64,000 nucleotides of DNA from Thalassotalea eurytherma (GCF_030161415.1 NZ_BSSU01000001.1:237506-301505); one strand, 5' to 3'; positions 53,779-63,768 are shown, counted from the first letter of the stretch. The notes: generated by a model from the sequence alone, not told the origin. Program-made: numbers and translations.

Positions 53779-54220
53779 ATGATAACTTTTGCAACAAGTA
53801 CCTTTTGTGTTTTAGTTGTAGCAATTAATTATCAGCTTATTTTAGCTCAAAGCTAAAGACGTTAATTTAGCTGTGGGCCAAACAAAACTGCCCTATATTT
53901 ATAACGACTTTAAAACTGGCTATCAGCTAGAGCTTGTTGATGCAGTCTTGAAAAAGACCGGGCATCGAGCACTTTATACGCCAACAGAACATGCAAGAAA
54001 CGAAAAGTTGTTACTCAATACGAAACTTTATGGCGTGATGAATATTGACGAATTTCATGTCGAAGCGATCTTCGAACCCACTGACGTTCATATCCTTTTT
54101 AAAGAAGAGGCCATTCAAGAAGACTTCGATCGAGAACTATACGAATTTGTTCAATCGGAAAAGTACCTAAACCTCCGCCAAAAATACTTAGGCAACAATT
54201 CTTTATTTACTTTTAAGTAA
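53779..54220 (+). pseudogene. Decayed periplasmic solute-binding protein gene (SBP_bac_3-like)
   Basis: A signal-peptide-like start (ATG 53779, MITFATSTFCVLVVAINYQL) hits a stop at 53854, while the continuation in the next frame gives DVNLAVGQTKLPYIYND and GYQLELVDAVLKKTGH. The coding sense then jumps from NEKLLLNTKLYGVMNID to a segment (ILFKEEAIQEDFDRELYEF) that normally lies near the end of such proteins. This indicates a frameshift near 53854 and an internal deletion of about 100 residues compared with a standard 240-residue binding protein. The 115-residue frame seen alone is therefore unlikely to be functional. Confidence 0.72.
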
Positions 54221-54264
54221 TTAACGATAAAGTTTATCTATTACCCAATTGTTCCTTCGATCAT

Positions 54265-55473
54265 ATGGAAATGCACGTTGTCGTTATAATTTGCGCCCTA
54301 TTAATGCTGCTTTACGGCAGTGTATCTAAAGTCAGTGAAAGCTTTTTCTTAACCGGACCGATGTTTTTCACCTTCGTTGGTGTGTCACTTAGTTTGTTTA
54401 ATGGAGAGCCAAGTGATTATGGGCAACTAGCCACACCGGTTAAGTTGCTTGCTGAGTTAACCTTAATTATTGTGTTATTTGTTGATGCTTCGGAAATAAA
54501 CCATAAACATTTAAAAAATGGCCCCTCGAGTGTTGGTTCGCGATTATTGATAATTGGCTTACCGCTTACTGCAATCAGTGGTTTTTTTGTTGGTTATCTC
54601 ATGTTTGACTCCTTATCCTTGGCGATTATCGCTCTGGTTGCCTTGATGCTAACGCCAACCGACGCTGCGCTTGGCCAGTCGTTAATCAAGTCTCCACTCT
54701 TGCCTGAACGTATTAAGCAAAATATCAGTGTGGAAAGTGGTCTGAATGACGGTATTAGTTTACCGGCAATCGTTATTTGCATTGCGATTATTAGTGGTGA
54801 GGTGGTTAATAATAGTGAAATGACCTGGTTGCTGTTTATTGCCACACAATTGATCTTAGGACCAATCGTTGGTGGCCTTATTGGTTGGTTTGGCGGAAAA
54901 TATGTCGAAAAGTCAGCAATTAAACAATGGATGGCACCGGTATACCAAAGCTTATGCTCTCTTGCATTACCTATTCTCGCGTACTGTGTTGCTGAGGTTG
55001 TTCATGGTAATGGCTTTATCGCTGCGTTTGTTTGTGGCTACTTTTTTGGTGTTCAAAATCATACAATTCGTTTACGTATTCAGGAGTTTGGTGAGGCGGA
55101 AGGGCAACAATTAACGCTGTTTGTCTTTTTATTATTTGGCTTTGTGATGGTTCCCTATTCCTTTGAATATTGGGATTTGAACGCATTGTTATATGCGCTG
55201 TTGAGTTTAACCCTGGTTAGAATGCTACCTGTCTTTGTCAGCTTAATTGGTAGTAAAGTCGATTGGCAAGAGCAATGTATTTACGCTTGGTTTGGTCCGC
55301 GTGGCATTGCATCAATACTTTACTTGCTGATATTTATCGCGACGGTATCTAGAGAAGGTTATCAGTACCCAATCGCGATAATAGTATTAACTGTTTTTCT
55401 CAGTATTATTTTGCATGGCGTTTCAGCGTTACCGATAGTCAATTGGTATCGAAAAAGCGTTAGTCACCGTTAA
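54265..55473 (+). CDS. Monovalent cation:proton antiporter (CPA1-type)
   Basis: The 402-residue protein has about 12 membrane helices and belongs to the Na+/H+ antiporter (CPA) superfamily. The ion-translocation region is suggested by MLTPTDAALGQSLIKSPLLPERI followed by ISVESGLNDGISLPAI, with the conserved Asp residues in TPTD and LND. The C-terminal part contains WFGPRGIASILYL. It has no cytoplasmic regulatory tail such as TrkA-C. The tail overlaps the siroheme gene by 14 bp. Likely role is Na+ or K+ extrusion and pH control. Confidence 0.9.
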   Translation: MEMHVVVIICALLMLLYGSVSKVSESFFLTGPMFFTFVGVSLSLFNGEPSDYGQLATPVKLLAELTLIIVLFVDASEINHKHLKNGPSSVGSRLLIIGLPLTAISGFFVGYLMFDSLSLAIIALVALMLTPTDAALGQSLIKSPLLPERIKQNISVESGLNDGISLPAIVICIAIISGEVVNNSEMTWLLFIATQLILGPIVGGLIGWFGGKYVEKSAIKQWMAPVYQSLCSLALPILAYCVAEVVHGNGFIAAFVCGYFFGVQNHTIRLRIQEFGEAEGQQLTLFVFLLFGFVMVPYSFEYWDLNALLYALLSLTLVRMLPVFVSLIGSKVDWQEQCIYAWFGPRGIASILYLLIFIATVSREGYQYPIAIIVLTVFLSIILHGVSALPIVNWYRKSVSHR

Positions 55474-56425
55474 CGAGTTCTACTTTAGTAATGTCGCTTG
55501 ATTGATAGGCAAGGTTTTTAGGTAATTCTTGGTAGCCAGATAATAAATAGATAACCTTTTGACCCGCTTCAGCTAACTCAAGGGCATGCTGATAGTTAAT
55601 AATAGTCGTACTTGGAATATCCTGTGGGAATTTATCGGCATCGCGGCGCACATATTCGATAAAATCTGGATTTACATTCTCATCATAAAAAGCCGCATCA
55701 GCAAATTGCAGTGCTCGGTGTGCTTTCAACGTTAAGTGATCGGGGTTACCTTCTTTTGTATGAATAAAGGTAATGCTGCCTAATGACGACATTTTGCTGT
55801 CTTTTAAACGACTGATAAAGGTTAATTCTGCCGACTGTGTTTGATGATTTAGTATCTTTTCACCAATATCTCCCTGAAACACTTGCTCCCAAAAAAGCCG
55901 TCTATTTCTGACCCCTTTGATACGGGCTTTAACATGATCGCGAAATTTATAGCCAAATTCCGCTAAACGACCGTAGGCTTGTGGCAGTGTCTTTTCAATT
56001 TGCTCCCGAAGCATTCGCACTAAGACTGGCGAGCTTCCTGAGCTTGAAATCGCAACGAGCATAGGGTCTCTGTCAATAATCGATGGCGTAATGTAGTCAC
56101 ATAGCTCAGGTTGATCGACAACGTTAACTAAAATACCTAGTGACTGAGCTTCTTCATAAACAGATTTGTTAACGGCTTCATCGTCAGTTGCTGCGATAAC
56201 GATATTGCAATCGTCCATTAGCCCCGGCCGGTAATTTTCACGAAGCCAATGTAAATTCTCAGTATGAATTAATCGAGACACCATATCTGAACAATGGGCA
56301 GAAACTACAGTAATGTTAGCGGTGCATTTTAACATTAACTCAATTTTACGCGCTGCCACTTCACCGCCACCAATGATCATAATGTTCAATTTTTTAGCGG
56401 TTAGAAACACGGGGAAGTAGCGCAT
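55460..56425 (-). CDS. Siroheme synthase N-terminal module with degenerate methyltransferase fragment
   Basis: The 321-residue protein opens with the CysG-B/Met8-like NAD-binding motif (IMIGGGEVAARKIELML) and includes PSIIDRDPMLVAISSSGSSPVL, the precorrin-2 dehydrogenase/sirohydrochlorin ferrochelatase module (about 1-150), then a dimerisation region. From about residue 214 it continues into a stretch resembling the first third of the SUMT methyltransferase domain of CysG (HLTLKAHRALQFADAAFYDE, EYVRRDADKFP). Glycines of the SAM-binding P-loop are eroded and the rest of the domain is missing. It should therefore dehydrogenate and chelate but not methylate. A separate CobA-like enzyme is expected elsewhere. 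Confidence 0.85.
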   Translation of the reverse strand: MRYFPVFLTAKKLNIMIIGGGEVAARKIELMLKCTANITVVSAHCSDMVSRLIHTENLHWLRENYRPGLMDDCNIVIAATDDEAVNKSVYEEAQSLGILVNVVDQPELCDYITPSIIDRDPMLVAISSSGSSPVLVRMLREQIEKTLPQAYGRLAEFGYKFRDHVKARIKGVRNRRLFWEQVFQGDIGEKILNHQTQSAELTFISRLKDSKMSSLGSITFIHTKEGNPDHLTLKAHRALQFADAAFYDENVNPDFIEYVRRDADKFPQDIPSTTIINYQHALELAEAGQKVIYLLSGYQELPKNLAYQSSDITKVELVNGD

Positions 56426-56434
56426 GTTATTCCT

Positions 56435-56917
56435 TTATATTATGAGTAGTTTGTCACTTACAGCGATACCATTTTTATCACCATAAATGTATTGACCTGG
56501 GACAAATGTTAAACCAGCAAAGTGCAGGCTTATGTTTGTTTGACCTTGGCCGAGCTTTTCGGTCTTAATGGGACAAGTACCCAATGCTTTGACTGCAATA
56601 TCTAATGTACCAATAGTTCCTGCGTCACGAATGCATCCATTAATGATCACCGCTTGCCAATCGTGTTTTACGGCACTTTCAGCAATCATGTCTCCTAATA
56701 GGGCTCTATTCATTGAAGCATGACCATCAACTACTAGCACTTTACCTTGGCCGGATGTGGCCAATAATTCTTTTACTTTAGAATTGTCATTAAAGCAATC
56801 AATGGTAACTATTTCACCAAAAAAGCATGTTTTTGCGCCAAAGTCGATAAAAGGTACGTTAGCTAAGCGTAATTGGTTAGGGTATTTGTCAAATAAATCA
56901 GGTAATAAATCAAGCAT
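56435..56917 (-). CDS. rraA: RraA-family protein (RNase E inhibitor or oxaloacetate decarboxylase fold)
   Basis: The protein of about 160 residues has the RraA fold, with FGGIVTIDC-like FFGEIVTIDCFND, the signature VLVVDGHASMNRALLGDMIAE and the IINGCIRDAGTIGTLDIAVKALG motif containing the conserved Arg-Asp. In E. coli RraA inhibits RNase E; related proteins are HMG/oxaloacetate aldolases. I chose ATG 56917 because GGAG lies six bases upstream; an ATG four codons earlier is less favoured. It lies 9 bp before the siroheme gene in the same direction. Function as an RNase E regulator is inferred from family. Confidence 0.88.
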   Translation of the reverse strand: MLDLLPDLFDKYPNQLRLANVPFIDFGAKTCFFGEIVTIDCFNDNSKVKELLATSGQGKVLVVDGHASMNRALLGDMIAESAVKHDWQAVIINGCIRDAGTIGTLDIAVKALGTCPIKTEKLGQGQTNISLHFAGLTFVPGQYIYGDKNGIAVSDKLLII

Positions 56918-57097
56918 ACTATTCTCCATCAGCTAGTTCATTTGACTGACATCAGGCTAAAAATGCAATAGAGACGATATTTAATTGCTTAATAGTGCCA
57001 ATTCATCACAATTTTACAGGTCTTGCGTCGCAGGTAATAGTGATTCTGTAGTCGAAATTGGTATAAACTATAGGAAATTTGTTTTATTGGAAAACCC

Positions 57098-57979
57098 ATG
57101 CCTTGGATACAGCTTAGATTAAGCGCTAATGAAGAAACGGCTGAAAAGTATAGTGAATGGCTAATGGCCGCTGGCTCCCAAGCGGTAACGTTTATTGATG
57201 CGAAAGATACCCCGATATATGAACCTTTGCCTGGTGACGAAGTTATCTATTGGCATAACACCGTTGTCATGGGGTTGTTTGATGCAAGCCATGATATGGA
57301 CAAGGTAATAAGCTACTTACAAGGTATTCACCCAGACAAAAAAGACATGGCCTATAAGTTAGAGCAACTTGAAGACAAAGACTGGGAGCGAGAATGGATG
57401 GATAATTTCCATCCAATGAAGTTTGGTGAGCGATTGTGGATTTGCCCTAGCTGGCGAGAAGTACCTGAGCCTAACGCTGTAAATGTGATGCTTGATCCCG
57501 GGCTTGCCTTTGGCACCGGTACCCACCCAACAACCGCATTATGTTTGACTTGGTTAGACGGTCTAGATTTAACCGGTAAAACGGTTGTCGATTTTGGCTG
57601 CGGTTCAGGTATTTTATCTCTAGCAGCATTGAAGCTTGGTGCTAAAAAGGTGATAGGTATAGATATAGATCCACAAGCATTGCAAGCTAGTAAAGAAAAC
57701 GCAAAACGCAATGGCGTAGAAGATCGATTAGCGCTTTATCTACCAAAAGATCAACCGACGATGACTGCAGATGTTGTGGTTGCAAATATTCTTGCAGGGC
57801 CATTGCGTGAATTAGCGCCAACAATTACCGCCTATGTTGGAGACAAAGGGTTGTTAGCTCTATCGGGTGTTTTAGAAGATCAAGCACAAGGACTGGTAGA
57901 AATATACAGTCAATGGTGTGACATGGATCCAGTTGCAGTGCAAGAAGATTGGGTACGTTTATCGGGAAAAAGACACTAA
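57098..57979 (+). CDS. prmA: Ribosomal protein L11 methyltransferase
   Basis: PrmA trimethylates lysines and the N-terminus of ribosomal protein L11. The 293-residue protein has the N-terminal L11-recognition domain ([22 protein letters not shown]) and the SAM-binding motif ([20 protein letters not shown]), the [16 protein letters not shown] region and the catalytic [10 protein letters not shown]. Length matches E. coli (293). It precedes dusB-fis, as in E. coli. Confidence 0.97.
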   Translation: MPWIQLRLSANEETAEKYSEWLMAAGSQAVTFIDAKDTPIYEPLPGDEVIYWHNTVVMGLFDASHDMDKVISYLQGIHPDKKDMAYKLEQLEDKDWEREWMDNFHPMKFGERLWICPSWREVPEPNAVNVMLDPGLAFGTGTHPTTALCLTWLDGLDLTGKTVVDFGCGSGILSLAALKLGAKKVIGIDIDPQALQASKENAKRNGVEDRLALYLPKDQPTMTADVVVANILAGPLRELAPTITAYVGDKGLLALSGVLEDQAQGLVEIYSQWCDMDPVAVQEDWVRLSGKRH

Positions 57980-58179
57980 ATCCCACTAATTTTTTACTTT
58001 TATTTTCGTGCAGAGTTTGGTAGCTAGTGCTTAAATTTTGCACGATTAAATAATTTGTCAAATGTCAATATCAAAAAGCGTGAAAAAATTGCTTTTTGTT
58101 CAATTTCTATCCTTTTCAATCTTAAAAAAAACACGTAAACTGTGCGCCCTTTTGACCAAGAGCTCAAAAAAACACCAAC

Positions 58180-59145
58180 GTGAAAATAGGTTCATACAGC
58201 TTACCAAGTAATGTTTTTCTTGCCCCAATGGCAGGGATCACTGATCAACCTTTTAGACGCTTATGCTGTCAATTAGGTGCGGGTTTAGCAGTATCCGAGA
58301 TGGTTTCGGCAAATCCAAAAGTATGGCATACCGAGAAATCTAAAAAGCGTATGGTGCACACAAGTGAAGCCGGTATTCGTTCAGTACAAATTGCTGGATC
58401 GGATCCGCAAGAACTTGCTTTTGCAGCTCAGGTAAATGTTGAAAATGGTGCCCAAATTATTGATATCAATATGGGGTGCCCAGCAAAAAAAGTGAATAAG
58501 AAGTTAGCGGGTTCAGCGCTTTTAAAAGAGCCTTCATTAGTTGAAGCAATTGTTAAATCAGTTGTCGACGCTGTTGATGTTCCGGTAACTTTAAAAATAC
58601 GTACTGGCTGGTGTGAAAGCACTCGTAATGGCGTTGAAATTGCTAAAATTGCTCAAGCTAATGGCATACAGTCACTTGCTGTTCACGGTAGAACACGTTG
58701 TGATTTTTATAAAGGTGAGGCTGAATACCAAACCATTAAAGCGATTAAGCAAGCAATTGATATTCCCGTGGTAGCTAATGGTGACATTACAGACCCAGAG
58801 AAAGCAAAGTTTGTTCTGGAATATACCGGCGCAGACGCCGTTATGATTGGACGCGCAGCACAAGGTCGACCATGGATTTTTCGAGAGATTAACCACTACC
58901 TTGCAAATGGTACTTATTTACCGGCACCAGATATGGATGAGGTGCGAACCATATTAATTGAGCACGTGAAGGAATTACACCGCTTTTATGGTGATTTTAT
59001 GGGGCTACGAATAGCCCGTAAACATGTGTCTTGGTATATGCAATCGCATGACAAAGACAAAACGTTTCGATCAAGGTTTAATGGCTTAGAGTCCACTGAA
59101 GAACAGTTGGCGCTATTAAATCAGTATTTTGATAATTTAACTTAG
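58180..59145 (+). CDS. dusB: tRNA-dihydrouridine synthase B
   Basis: DusB reduces uridine at position 17 of tRNAs using FMN and NADPH. The 321-residue protein has the FMN-binding [34 protein letters not shown] with the catalytic Cys, [12 protein letters not shown], and the C-terminal helical domain. Start is GTG 58180 with no clear ribosome-binding site. It lies 16 bp before fis, as the conserved dusB-fis operon. Confidence 0.96.
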   Translation: MKIGSYSLPSNVFLAPMAGITDQPFRRLCCQLGAGLAVSEMVSANPKVWHTEKSKKRMVHTSEAGIRSVQIAGSDPQELAFAAQVNVENGAQIIDINMGCPAKKVNKKLAGSALLKEPSLVEAIVKSVVDAVDVPVTLKIRTGWCESTRNGVEIAKIAQANGIQSLAVHGRTRCDFYKGEAEYQTIKAIKQAIDIPVVANGDITDPEKAKFVLEYTGADAVMIGRAAQGRPWIFREINHYLANGTYLPAPDMDEVRTILIEHVKELHRFYGDFMGLRIARKHVSWYMQSHDKDKTFRSRFNGLESTEEQLALLNQYFDNLT

Positions 59146-59161
59146 AAAGAGTCTGAACTTT

Positions 59162-59449
59162 ATGTTTGAACAAAATATTTCCTCTCCATTCGTTACTGGT
59201 AACTTACAAACTCAGACTGAGGCGTCTCCGTTACGCTCTCAAGCTAAAATGGCGATCAGCAATTACTTATCACAATTAAATGGTAATGATGTAGACGATA
59301 TGTACGAGTTAGTGCTTTCAGAAATTGAAGCACCAATGTTAGAAGAAGTTATGAAGTATACTCGTGGTAACCAAACAAGAGCAGCTAACTTATTAGGCAT
59401 TAACCGTGGTACTTTACGTAAGAAGTTAAAGAAATACGGCATGAACTAA
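59162..59449 (+). CDS. fis: Nucleoid-associated protein and transcription regulator Fis
   Basis: Fis binds and bends DNA, activates rRNA promoters and shapes the nucleoid. The 95-residue protein has the N-terminal arm ([13 protein letters not shown]), the dimerisation helices and the C-terminal helix-turn-helix ([28 protein letters not shown]). It is three residues shorter than E. coli Fis (98). Fis is a plausible activator of the rRNA promoter at the window edge. A strong terminator follows. Confidence 0.97.
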   Translation: MFEQNISSPFVTGNLQTQTEASPLRSQAKMAISNYLSQLNGNDVDDMYELVLSEIEAPMLEEVMKYTRGNQTRAANLLGINRGTLRKKLKKYGMN

Positions 59450-59472
59450 AAATTCGCAGGAATACCTGCCAT

Positions 59473-59498
59473 AAAAAAGCACCCTAGGGTGCTTTTTT
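59473..59498 (+). terminator. Rho-independent terminator of dusB-fis
   Basis: AAAAAAGCACCC and GGGTGCTTTTTT make a near-perfect 26-bp palindrome directly downstream of fis, followed by A and C. Confidence 0.92.
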
Positions 59499-59553
59499 AC
59501 TTATGGAAAGTTAAAATGTTGTCCAAATGGTTAGTATGTAGGTCAACAAGATA

Positions 59554-59592
59554 TGTAGCTAGGAGCTACATTGCTAGGAAAGTAGCCAAGGA
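59554..59592 (+). promoter_or_regulatory. purH leader: tandem stem-loops displaying AGGA (CsrA-like)
   Basis: TGTAGC (59554-59559) and GCTACA (59565-59570) enclose a loop of TAGGA. A second stem GCTA/TAGC (59573-59576, 59583-59586) encloses GGAAAG, and AAGGA follows at 59588. AGGA or GGA in a hairpin loop is the typical CsrA/RsmE target, so the leader may be under Csr control. It lies about 50 bp before purH. Structure is inferred by eye. Confidence 0.5.
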
Positions 59593-59642
59593 TATGTGTC
59601 ACAGGCCAGACCAAAATTATTGTTAAAGGTAAACTAAATAAC

Positions 59643-61244
59643 ATGGATACCCCTCGCCCAATTAAACGCGCACTACTTAGCGTGTCGGATAAAACTGGTA
59701 TTGTAGAATTCGCCCAAAAACTTGCTCAAAAGGGTGTTGATATTTTATCAACTGGCGGTACAGCCAAATTGCTTGCCGAAAATGGCATCAAAGTCACAGA
59801 AGTTTCAGATTACACAGGTCACCCTGAAATTATGGATGGTCGTGTAAAAACCCTTCACCCTAAAGTACATGGTGGCATTTTAGCTCGCCGTGGTATGGAT
59901 GAAGTCGTTATGGGTGAGAACAATATCAGTGCGATTGATATGGTTGTTGTTAACTTGTATCCGTTTGCCAATACAGTTGCGAAAGACGATTGTCGTTTAG
60001 AAGATGCTATCGAAAACATTGATATCGGTGGTCCAACGATGGTTCGCGCAGCAGCAAAAAACCATAAAGACGTTACCATTATTGTAAATGCTCACGATTA
60101 CGATCGTGTTATTACAGAGATGGACGCAAATCAAGATTCTTTAACCTACAATACACGTTTTGACCTTGCGATTGCTGCATACGAGCATACTGCAAGTTAC
60201 GACGGTATGATTGCTAATTACTTTGGTCAAATGCTTGCTGCACATGGCATAGAAGAGCAAGCGCCATCGTTTGAAGAAAAGAACAAATTCCCACGTACCT
60301 TCAATAGTCAATTCATTAAAAAGCAAGATTTACGTTACGGTGAAAACTCTCACCAAGACGCGGCATTTTATGTTGAAGCACAGCCAGAAGAAGCGTCAGT
60401 TGCTACAGCAACTCAACTTCAAGGTAAAGCATTGTCGTACAACAACATTGCTGATACAGATGCTGCATTAGAGTGTGTAAAAGAATTTGATGAACCAGCA
60501 TGTGTAATCGTTAAACACGCAAATCCGTGTGGTGTGGCGATTAGTGAGAATATCCTTGGTGCATACGAGCAAGCGTTTAAAACTGATCCGACTTCAGCAT
60601 TTGGTGGCATTATCGCATTTAACCGTGAACTCGATGCCGATACTGCCGAAGCGATTATTTCTCGCCAATTCGTTGAAGTGATTATTGCACCAAGCGTTTC
60701 TAAAGAAGCAGAGCAAATTGTTGCAGCGAAACCAAATGTGCGTTTATTAACGTGTGGTCAATGGACAACACAAACAACAGGTTTTGCATTCAAACGTGTT
60801 AACGGTGGTTTACTTGTTCAAGATCGTGACCAAGGTAAAGTGACACAAGACGAATTAAAAGTTGTGACAAAGCGCCAACCAACTGAAGATGAATTACGTG
60901 ACTTACAATTTTGTTGGAAAGTAGCAAAATACGTGAAGTCTAACGCAATTGTTTATGCACAAAACAACATGACAATTGGTGTTGGTGCAGGTCAAATGAG
61001 CCGCGTATATTCTGCTAAAATTGCTGGTATTAAAGCCGCTGATGAAAACCTTGAAGTTAAAGGTTCCGTGATGGCTTCTGATGCATTCTTCCCATTCCGA
61101 GATGGTTTAGATGCGGCAGCAGCTGCTGGTATTACTGCAGTTATCCAACCGGGTGGTTCAATGCGTGACGATGAAGTTATTGCCGCTGCAGACGAGCACG
61201 GTATCGCAATGGTATTCACCGGTATGCGTCATTTCAATCACTAA
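59643..61244 (+). CDS. purH: Bifunctional AICAR transformylase / IMP cyclohydrolase
   Basis: PurH carries out the last two steps of IMP synthesis. The 533-residue protein has the N-terminal IMP cyclohydrolase domain ([44 protein letters not shown]) and the C-terminal AICAR formyltransferase domain with [12 protein letters not shown] and [10 protein letters not shown]. It is the usual length (529 in E. coli). Start ATG 59643 follows the AGGA-bearing leader. Confidence 0.98.
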   Translation: MDTPRPIKRALLSVSDKTGIVEFAQKLAQKGVDILSTGGTAKLLAENGIKVTEVSDYTGHPEIMDGRVKTLHPKVHGGILARRGMDEVVMGENNISAIDMVVVNLYPFANTVAKDDCRLEDAIENIDIGGPTMVRAAAKNHKDVTIIVNAHDYDRVITEMDANQDSLTYNTRFDLAIAAYEHTASYDGMIANYFGQMLAAHGIEEQAPSFEEKNKFPRTFNSQFIKKQDLRYGENSHQDAAFYVEAQPEEASVATATQLQGKALSYNNIADTDAALECVKEFDEPACVIVKHANPCGVAISENILGAYEQAFKTDPTSAFGGIIAFNRELDADTAEAIISRQFVEVIIAPSVSKEAEQIVAAKPNVRLLTCGQWTTQTTGFAFKRVNGGLLVQDRDQGKVTQDELKVVTKRQPTEDELRDLQFCWKVAKYVKSNAIVYAQNNMTIGVGAGQMSRVYSAKIAGIKAADENLEVKGSVMASDAFFPFRDGLDAAAAAGITAVIQPGGSMRDDEVIAAADEHGIAMVFTGMRHFNH

Positions 61245-61385
61245 TTCCTTATTTTAATTTAAGGGAATTACTGGCAAACAAGCGAATTACTATGTTTTCT
61301 CTTGTTTGTCAGTTCATCAATTGCGCTGAACATCTTCCAGAAATCTGCTATAAACTGTTATAACTTTTTAAGTAATGGAAAGACT

Positions 61386-62369
61386 ATGTCTACAACAAAA
61401 AAAATAATCATTGCCGTTATTGCTATTACACTTGTTTATTGGTTCGTCGTGCGTCAAGAACAGCCAACTTCAAATAATGAAGTAACACCAGTAGAACAAA
61501 CAACAGATGTAAAAGCGATTGAAAGCAAAGAAGACATTCAAACCCCTGTAAAAGAAGAACGATCAGCTGATCTTGTTGAGCAAGTTGAAGCAGTTAAATC
61601 TGAGGTAGAAGAAGCAACTAAGCAAAGGTCACAAGCGATGCTTGCCTTAACCCAAGCAACTGCCGGTGATCATCGTAGTGATAAAAACAAAGCGAGAGAT
61701 GTTTACCGTCACCCTATTGAAACCCTAATATTTTTTGGTTTTGAACCAACAATGACGGTTGTTGAAATGGCACCTGGTGGTGGCTGGTATACTGAGATTC
61801 TAGCCCCTGCACTTAAAGGTAAAGGTAAACTTTATGGTGCTCATTACCCAGATACAGATGAAGAAAATTACTACAGTTTATCACGCCGTCGTTTAGTGAA
61901 AAAAATGGCAAGCGATGAAGTCTTTAGTGAAGTTGAACTAACTAACTTTACACCGCGCAGCGAGAACATGATCGCACCTGAAGGCACAGCCGATATGGTG
62001 TTAACATTCCGCAATTTACACAATTGGGGTGAAGATGGCGTGGCTATGATGTTTGCTGATGCTAACAAAGCGCTTAAAGTCGGTGGTGTATTAGGCGTGG
62101 TAGAGCATAGAATGCCTGCAACCCAGAACTGGGCTGATAACCAACGCACTGGTTATTTCCCTGAATCATTGACGATTGAATTAGCCGAAAAAGCGGGTTT
62201 CAAGTTAGCTGACCAAAGTGAAGTGAACGCCAACCCAAAAGATACAGCGGATCATCCAAAAGGTGTTTGGACTTTACCACCTGTTTTACGATTAGGTGAT
62301 GAAGACAAGGCAAAGTATCTAGCAATCGGTGAAAGTGATCGCATGACACTGAAGTTTGTTAAACAATAA
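61386..62369 (+). CDS. Membrane-anchored SAM-dependent methyltransferase (COG4798-like)
   Basis: The 327-residue protein has an N-terminal TM anchor (IIIAVIAITLVYWFVV), a Glu/Lys/Val-rich linker (about 30-80) and a class I methyltransferase domain. The SAM-binding motif is VVEMAPGGGWYTEIL, with NLHNWGEDGV and VGGVLGVVEHR later. It resembles predicted secreted methyltransferases of the COG4798 group. The start is ATG 61386, which has GGAAAG seven bases upstream. It lies between purH and purD, on the same strand, and is followed by its own terminator. Substrate unknown. Confidence 0.83.
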   Translation: MSTTKKIIIAVIAITLVYWFVVRQEQPTSNNEVTPVEQTTDVKAIESKEDIQTPVKEERSADLVEQVEAVKSEVEEATKQRSQAMLALTQATAGDHRSDKNKARDVYRHPIETLIFFGFEPTMTVVEMAPGGGWYTEILAPALKGKGKLYGAHYPDTDEENYYSLSRRRLVKKMASDEVFSEVELTNFTPRSENMIAPEGTADMVLTFRNLHNWGEDGVAMMFADANKALKVGGVLGVVEHRMPATQNWADNQRTGYFPESLTIELAEKAGFKLADQSEVNANPKDTADHPKGVWTLPPVLRLGDEDKAKYLAIGESDRMTLKFVKQ

Positions 62370-62385
62370 AAGAATGCTTTATATC

Positions 62386-62412
62386 AAAGAAGCTCTGCGT
62401 GGCTTCTTTTTT
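62386..62412 (+). terminator. Terminator between the methyltransferase gene and purD
   Basis: AAAGAAGC and GCTTCTTT form an 8-bp stem with loop TCTGCGTG, followed by TTT. It lies 16 bp after the methyltransferase gene and 25 bp before purD, so purD may rely on readthrough or on its own promoter. Confidence 0.75.
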
Positions 62413-62436
62413 GTTTTAAATATTTAGGAAATCTTA

Positions 62437-63723
62437 ATGAAAGTTTTAGTTATTGGTAGTGGTGGTCGTGAACATGCGCTTGCATGGAAAGCTGCTCAAT
62501 CAGTTCAAGTTAATGAAGTATTTGTTGCCCCTGGTAATGCAGGAACAGCAACTGAACCTAAATTAACGAACGTTAACTTAGATATCTCTGATAACGATGC
62601 ATTAGTTGCTTTTGCCAAAGAGCAAAATGTTGACCTTACAATTGTTGGCCCTGAGCAACCACTTGTAGATGGTGTAGTTGATGCGTTCACGGCTCAAGGT
62701 TTGATGATTTTTGGTCCTAATGCCAAAGCAGCACAACTTGAAGGCTCTAAATCTTTTACTAAAGACTTTTTAGCGCGTCATCAAATTCCAACTGCAGACT
62801 ATCAAAACTTTACTGAAATTGAGCCTGCACTAGCGTATGTTCGCGAAAAGGGTGCGCCTATTGTTGTTAAAGCTGACGGTTTAGCAGCGGGTAAAGGTGT
62901 TATTGTTGCGATGACATTAGAAGAAGCAGAATCAGCAATTAAAGATATGCTTGCTGGTAACGCATTTGGAGATGCAGGTCACCGTGTCGTTGTTGAAGAA
63001 TTTTTAGAAGGCGAAGAAGCAAGCTTTATCGTAATGGTTGACGGTAAAAATGTATTGCCATTTGCTACTAGCCAAGATCATAAACGTGCATATAACGAAG
63101 ATAAAGGTCCGAATACAGGTGGTATGGGGGCATATTCACCAGCGCCAGTTGTGACAAAAGAAATTCATCAACGCGCTATGAATGAAGTAATTATGCCTAC
63201 GGTTGAAGGTATGGCAAAAGAAGGTGCTCCTTATACTGGCTTTTTATATGCTGGCTTAATGATCACTTCAGATGGTACACCGAAGGTTATCGAGTATAAC
63301 TGCCGATTTGGTGATCCTGAAACACAGCCTATTATGATGCGTTTGCAATCAGATTTAACTGAACTATGTATCCTTGCTTGCCAACAAAAGTTAGATGTCG
63401 CTGATATTACCTTTGATGAGCGTGCAGCTGTTGGCGTTGTAATGGCCGCAGGCGGGTACCCAGGAAGTTATAATAAAGGTGATGTGATTTCAGGCTTAGA
63501 AACAAACCAAGCTCAAGATGCTAAAGTATTCCATGCTGGAACGAAATTAGTTGATGGCAATGTAGTGACGGCAGGTGGTCGTGTCTTATGTGCTACGGCA
63601 CTTGGTGAATCGGTAACGCAAGCACAGGAAAAGGCATACCAATTACTTGATCAAGTTTCTTGGGATAATGTTATGTATCGTACTGATATTGCATATCGAG
63701 CGATCGAACGCGAGAAAAGCTAG
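62437..63723 (+). CDS. purD: Phosphoribosylamine-glycine ligase
   Basis: PurD makes GAR, the second step of purine synthesis. The 428-residue protein has the N-terminal motif VLVIGSGGREHALAWKA, the ATP-grasp domain with VVVKADGLAAGKGVIVA and GEEASFIVMVDG, and the metal-binding EYNCRFGDPETQ. Length matches E. coli (429). purH and purD are usually adjacent; here one gene and a terminator lie between. Confidence 0.98.
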   Translation: MKVLVIGSGGREHALAWKAAQSVQVNEVFVAPGNAGTATEPKLTNVNLDISDNDALVAFAKEQNVDLTIVGPEQPLVDGVVDAFTAQGLMIFGPNAKAAQLEGSKSFTKDFLARHQIPTADYQNFTEIEPALAYVREKGAPIVVKADGLAAGKGVIVAMTLEEAESAIKDMLAGNAFGDAGHRVVVEEFLEGEEASFIVMVDGKNVLPFATSQDHKRAYNEDKGPNTGGMGAYSPAPVVTKEIHQRAMNEVIMPTVEGMAKEGAPYTGFLYAGLMITSDGTPKVIEYNCRFGDPETQPIMMRLQSDLTELCILACQQKLDVADITFDERAAVGVVMAAGGYPGSYNKGDVISGLETNQAQDAKVFHAGTKLVDGNVVTAGGRVLCATALGESVTQAQEKAYQLLDQVSWDNVMYRTDIAYRAIEREKS

Positions 63724-63768
63724 TTTATTTTCATCGTATAGCGATAAAAAAACCATAGTATCTTATTT

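Noticed and set aside
53873..54220. The 115-residue frame as an intact small gene
   Set aside because: Its signal peptide is in another frame and the family's middle region is missing, so it is better treated as a pseudogene.
61245..61275. AATTCC...GGAATT repeat after purH as a terminator
   Set aside because: The stem is interrupted and no T-run follows, so it is not a credible terminator.
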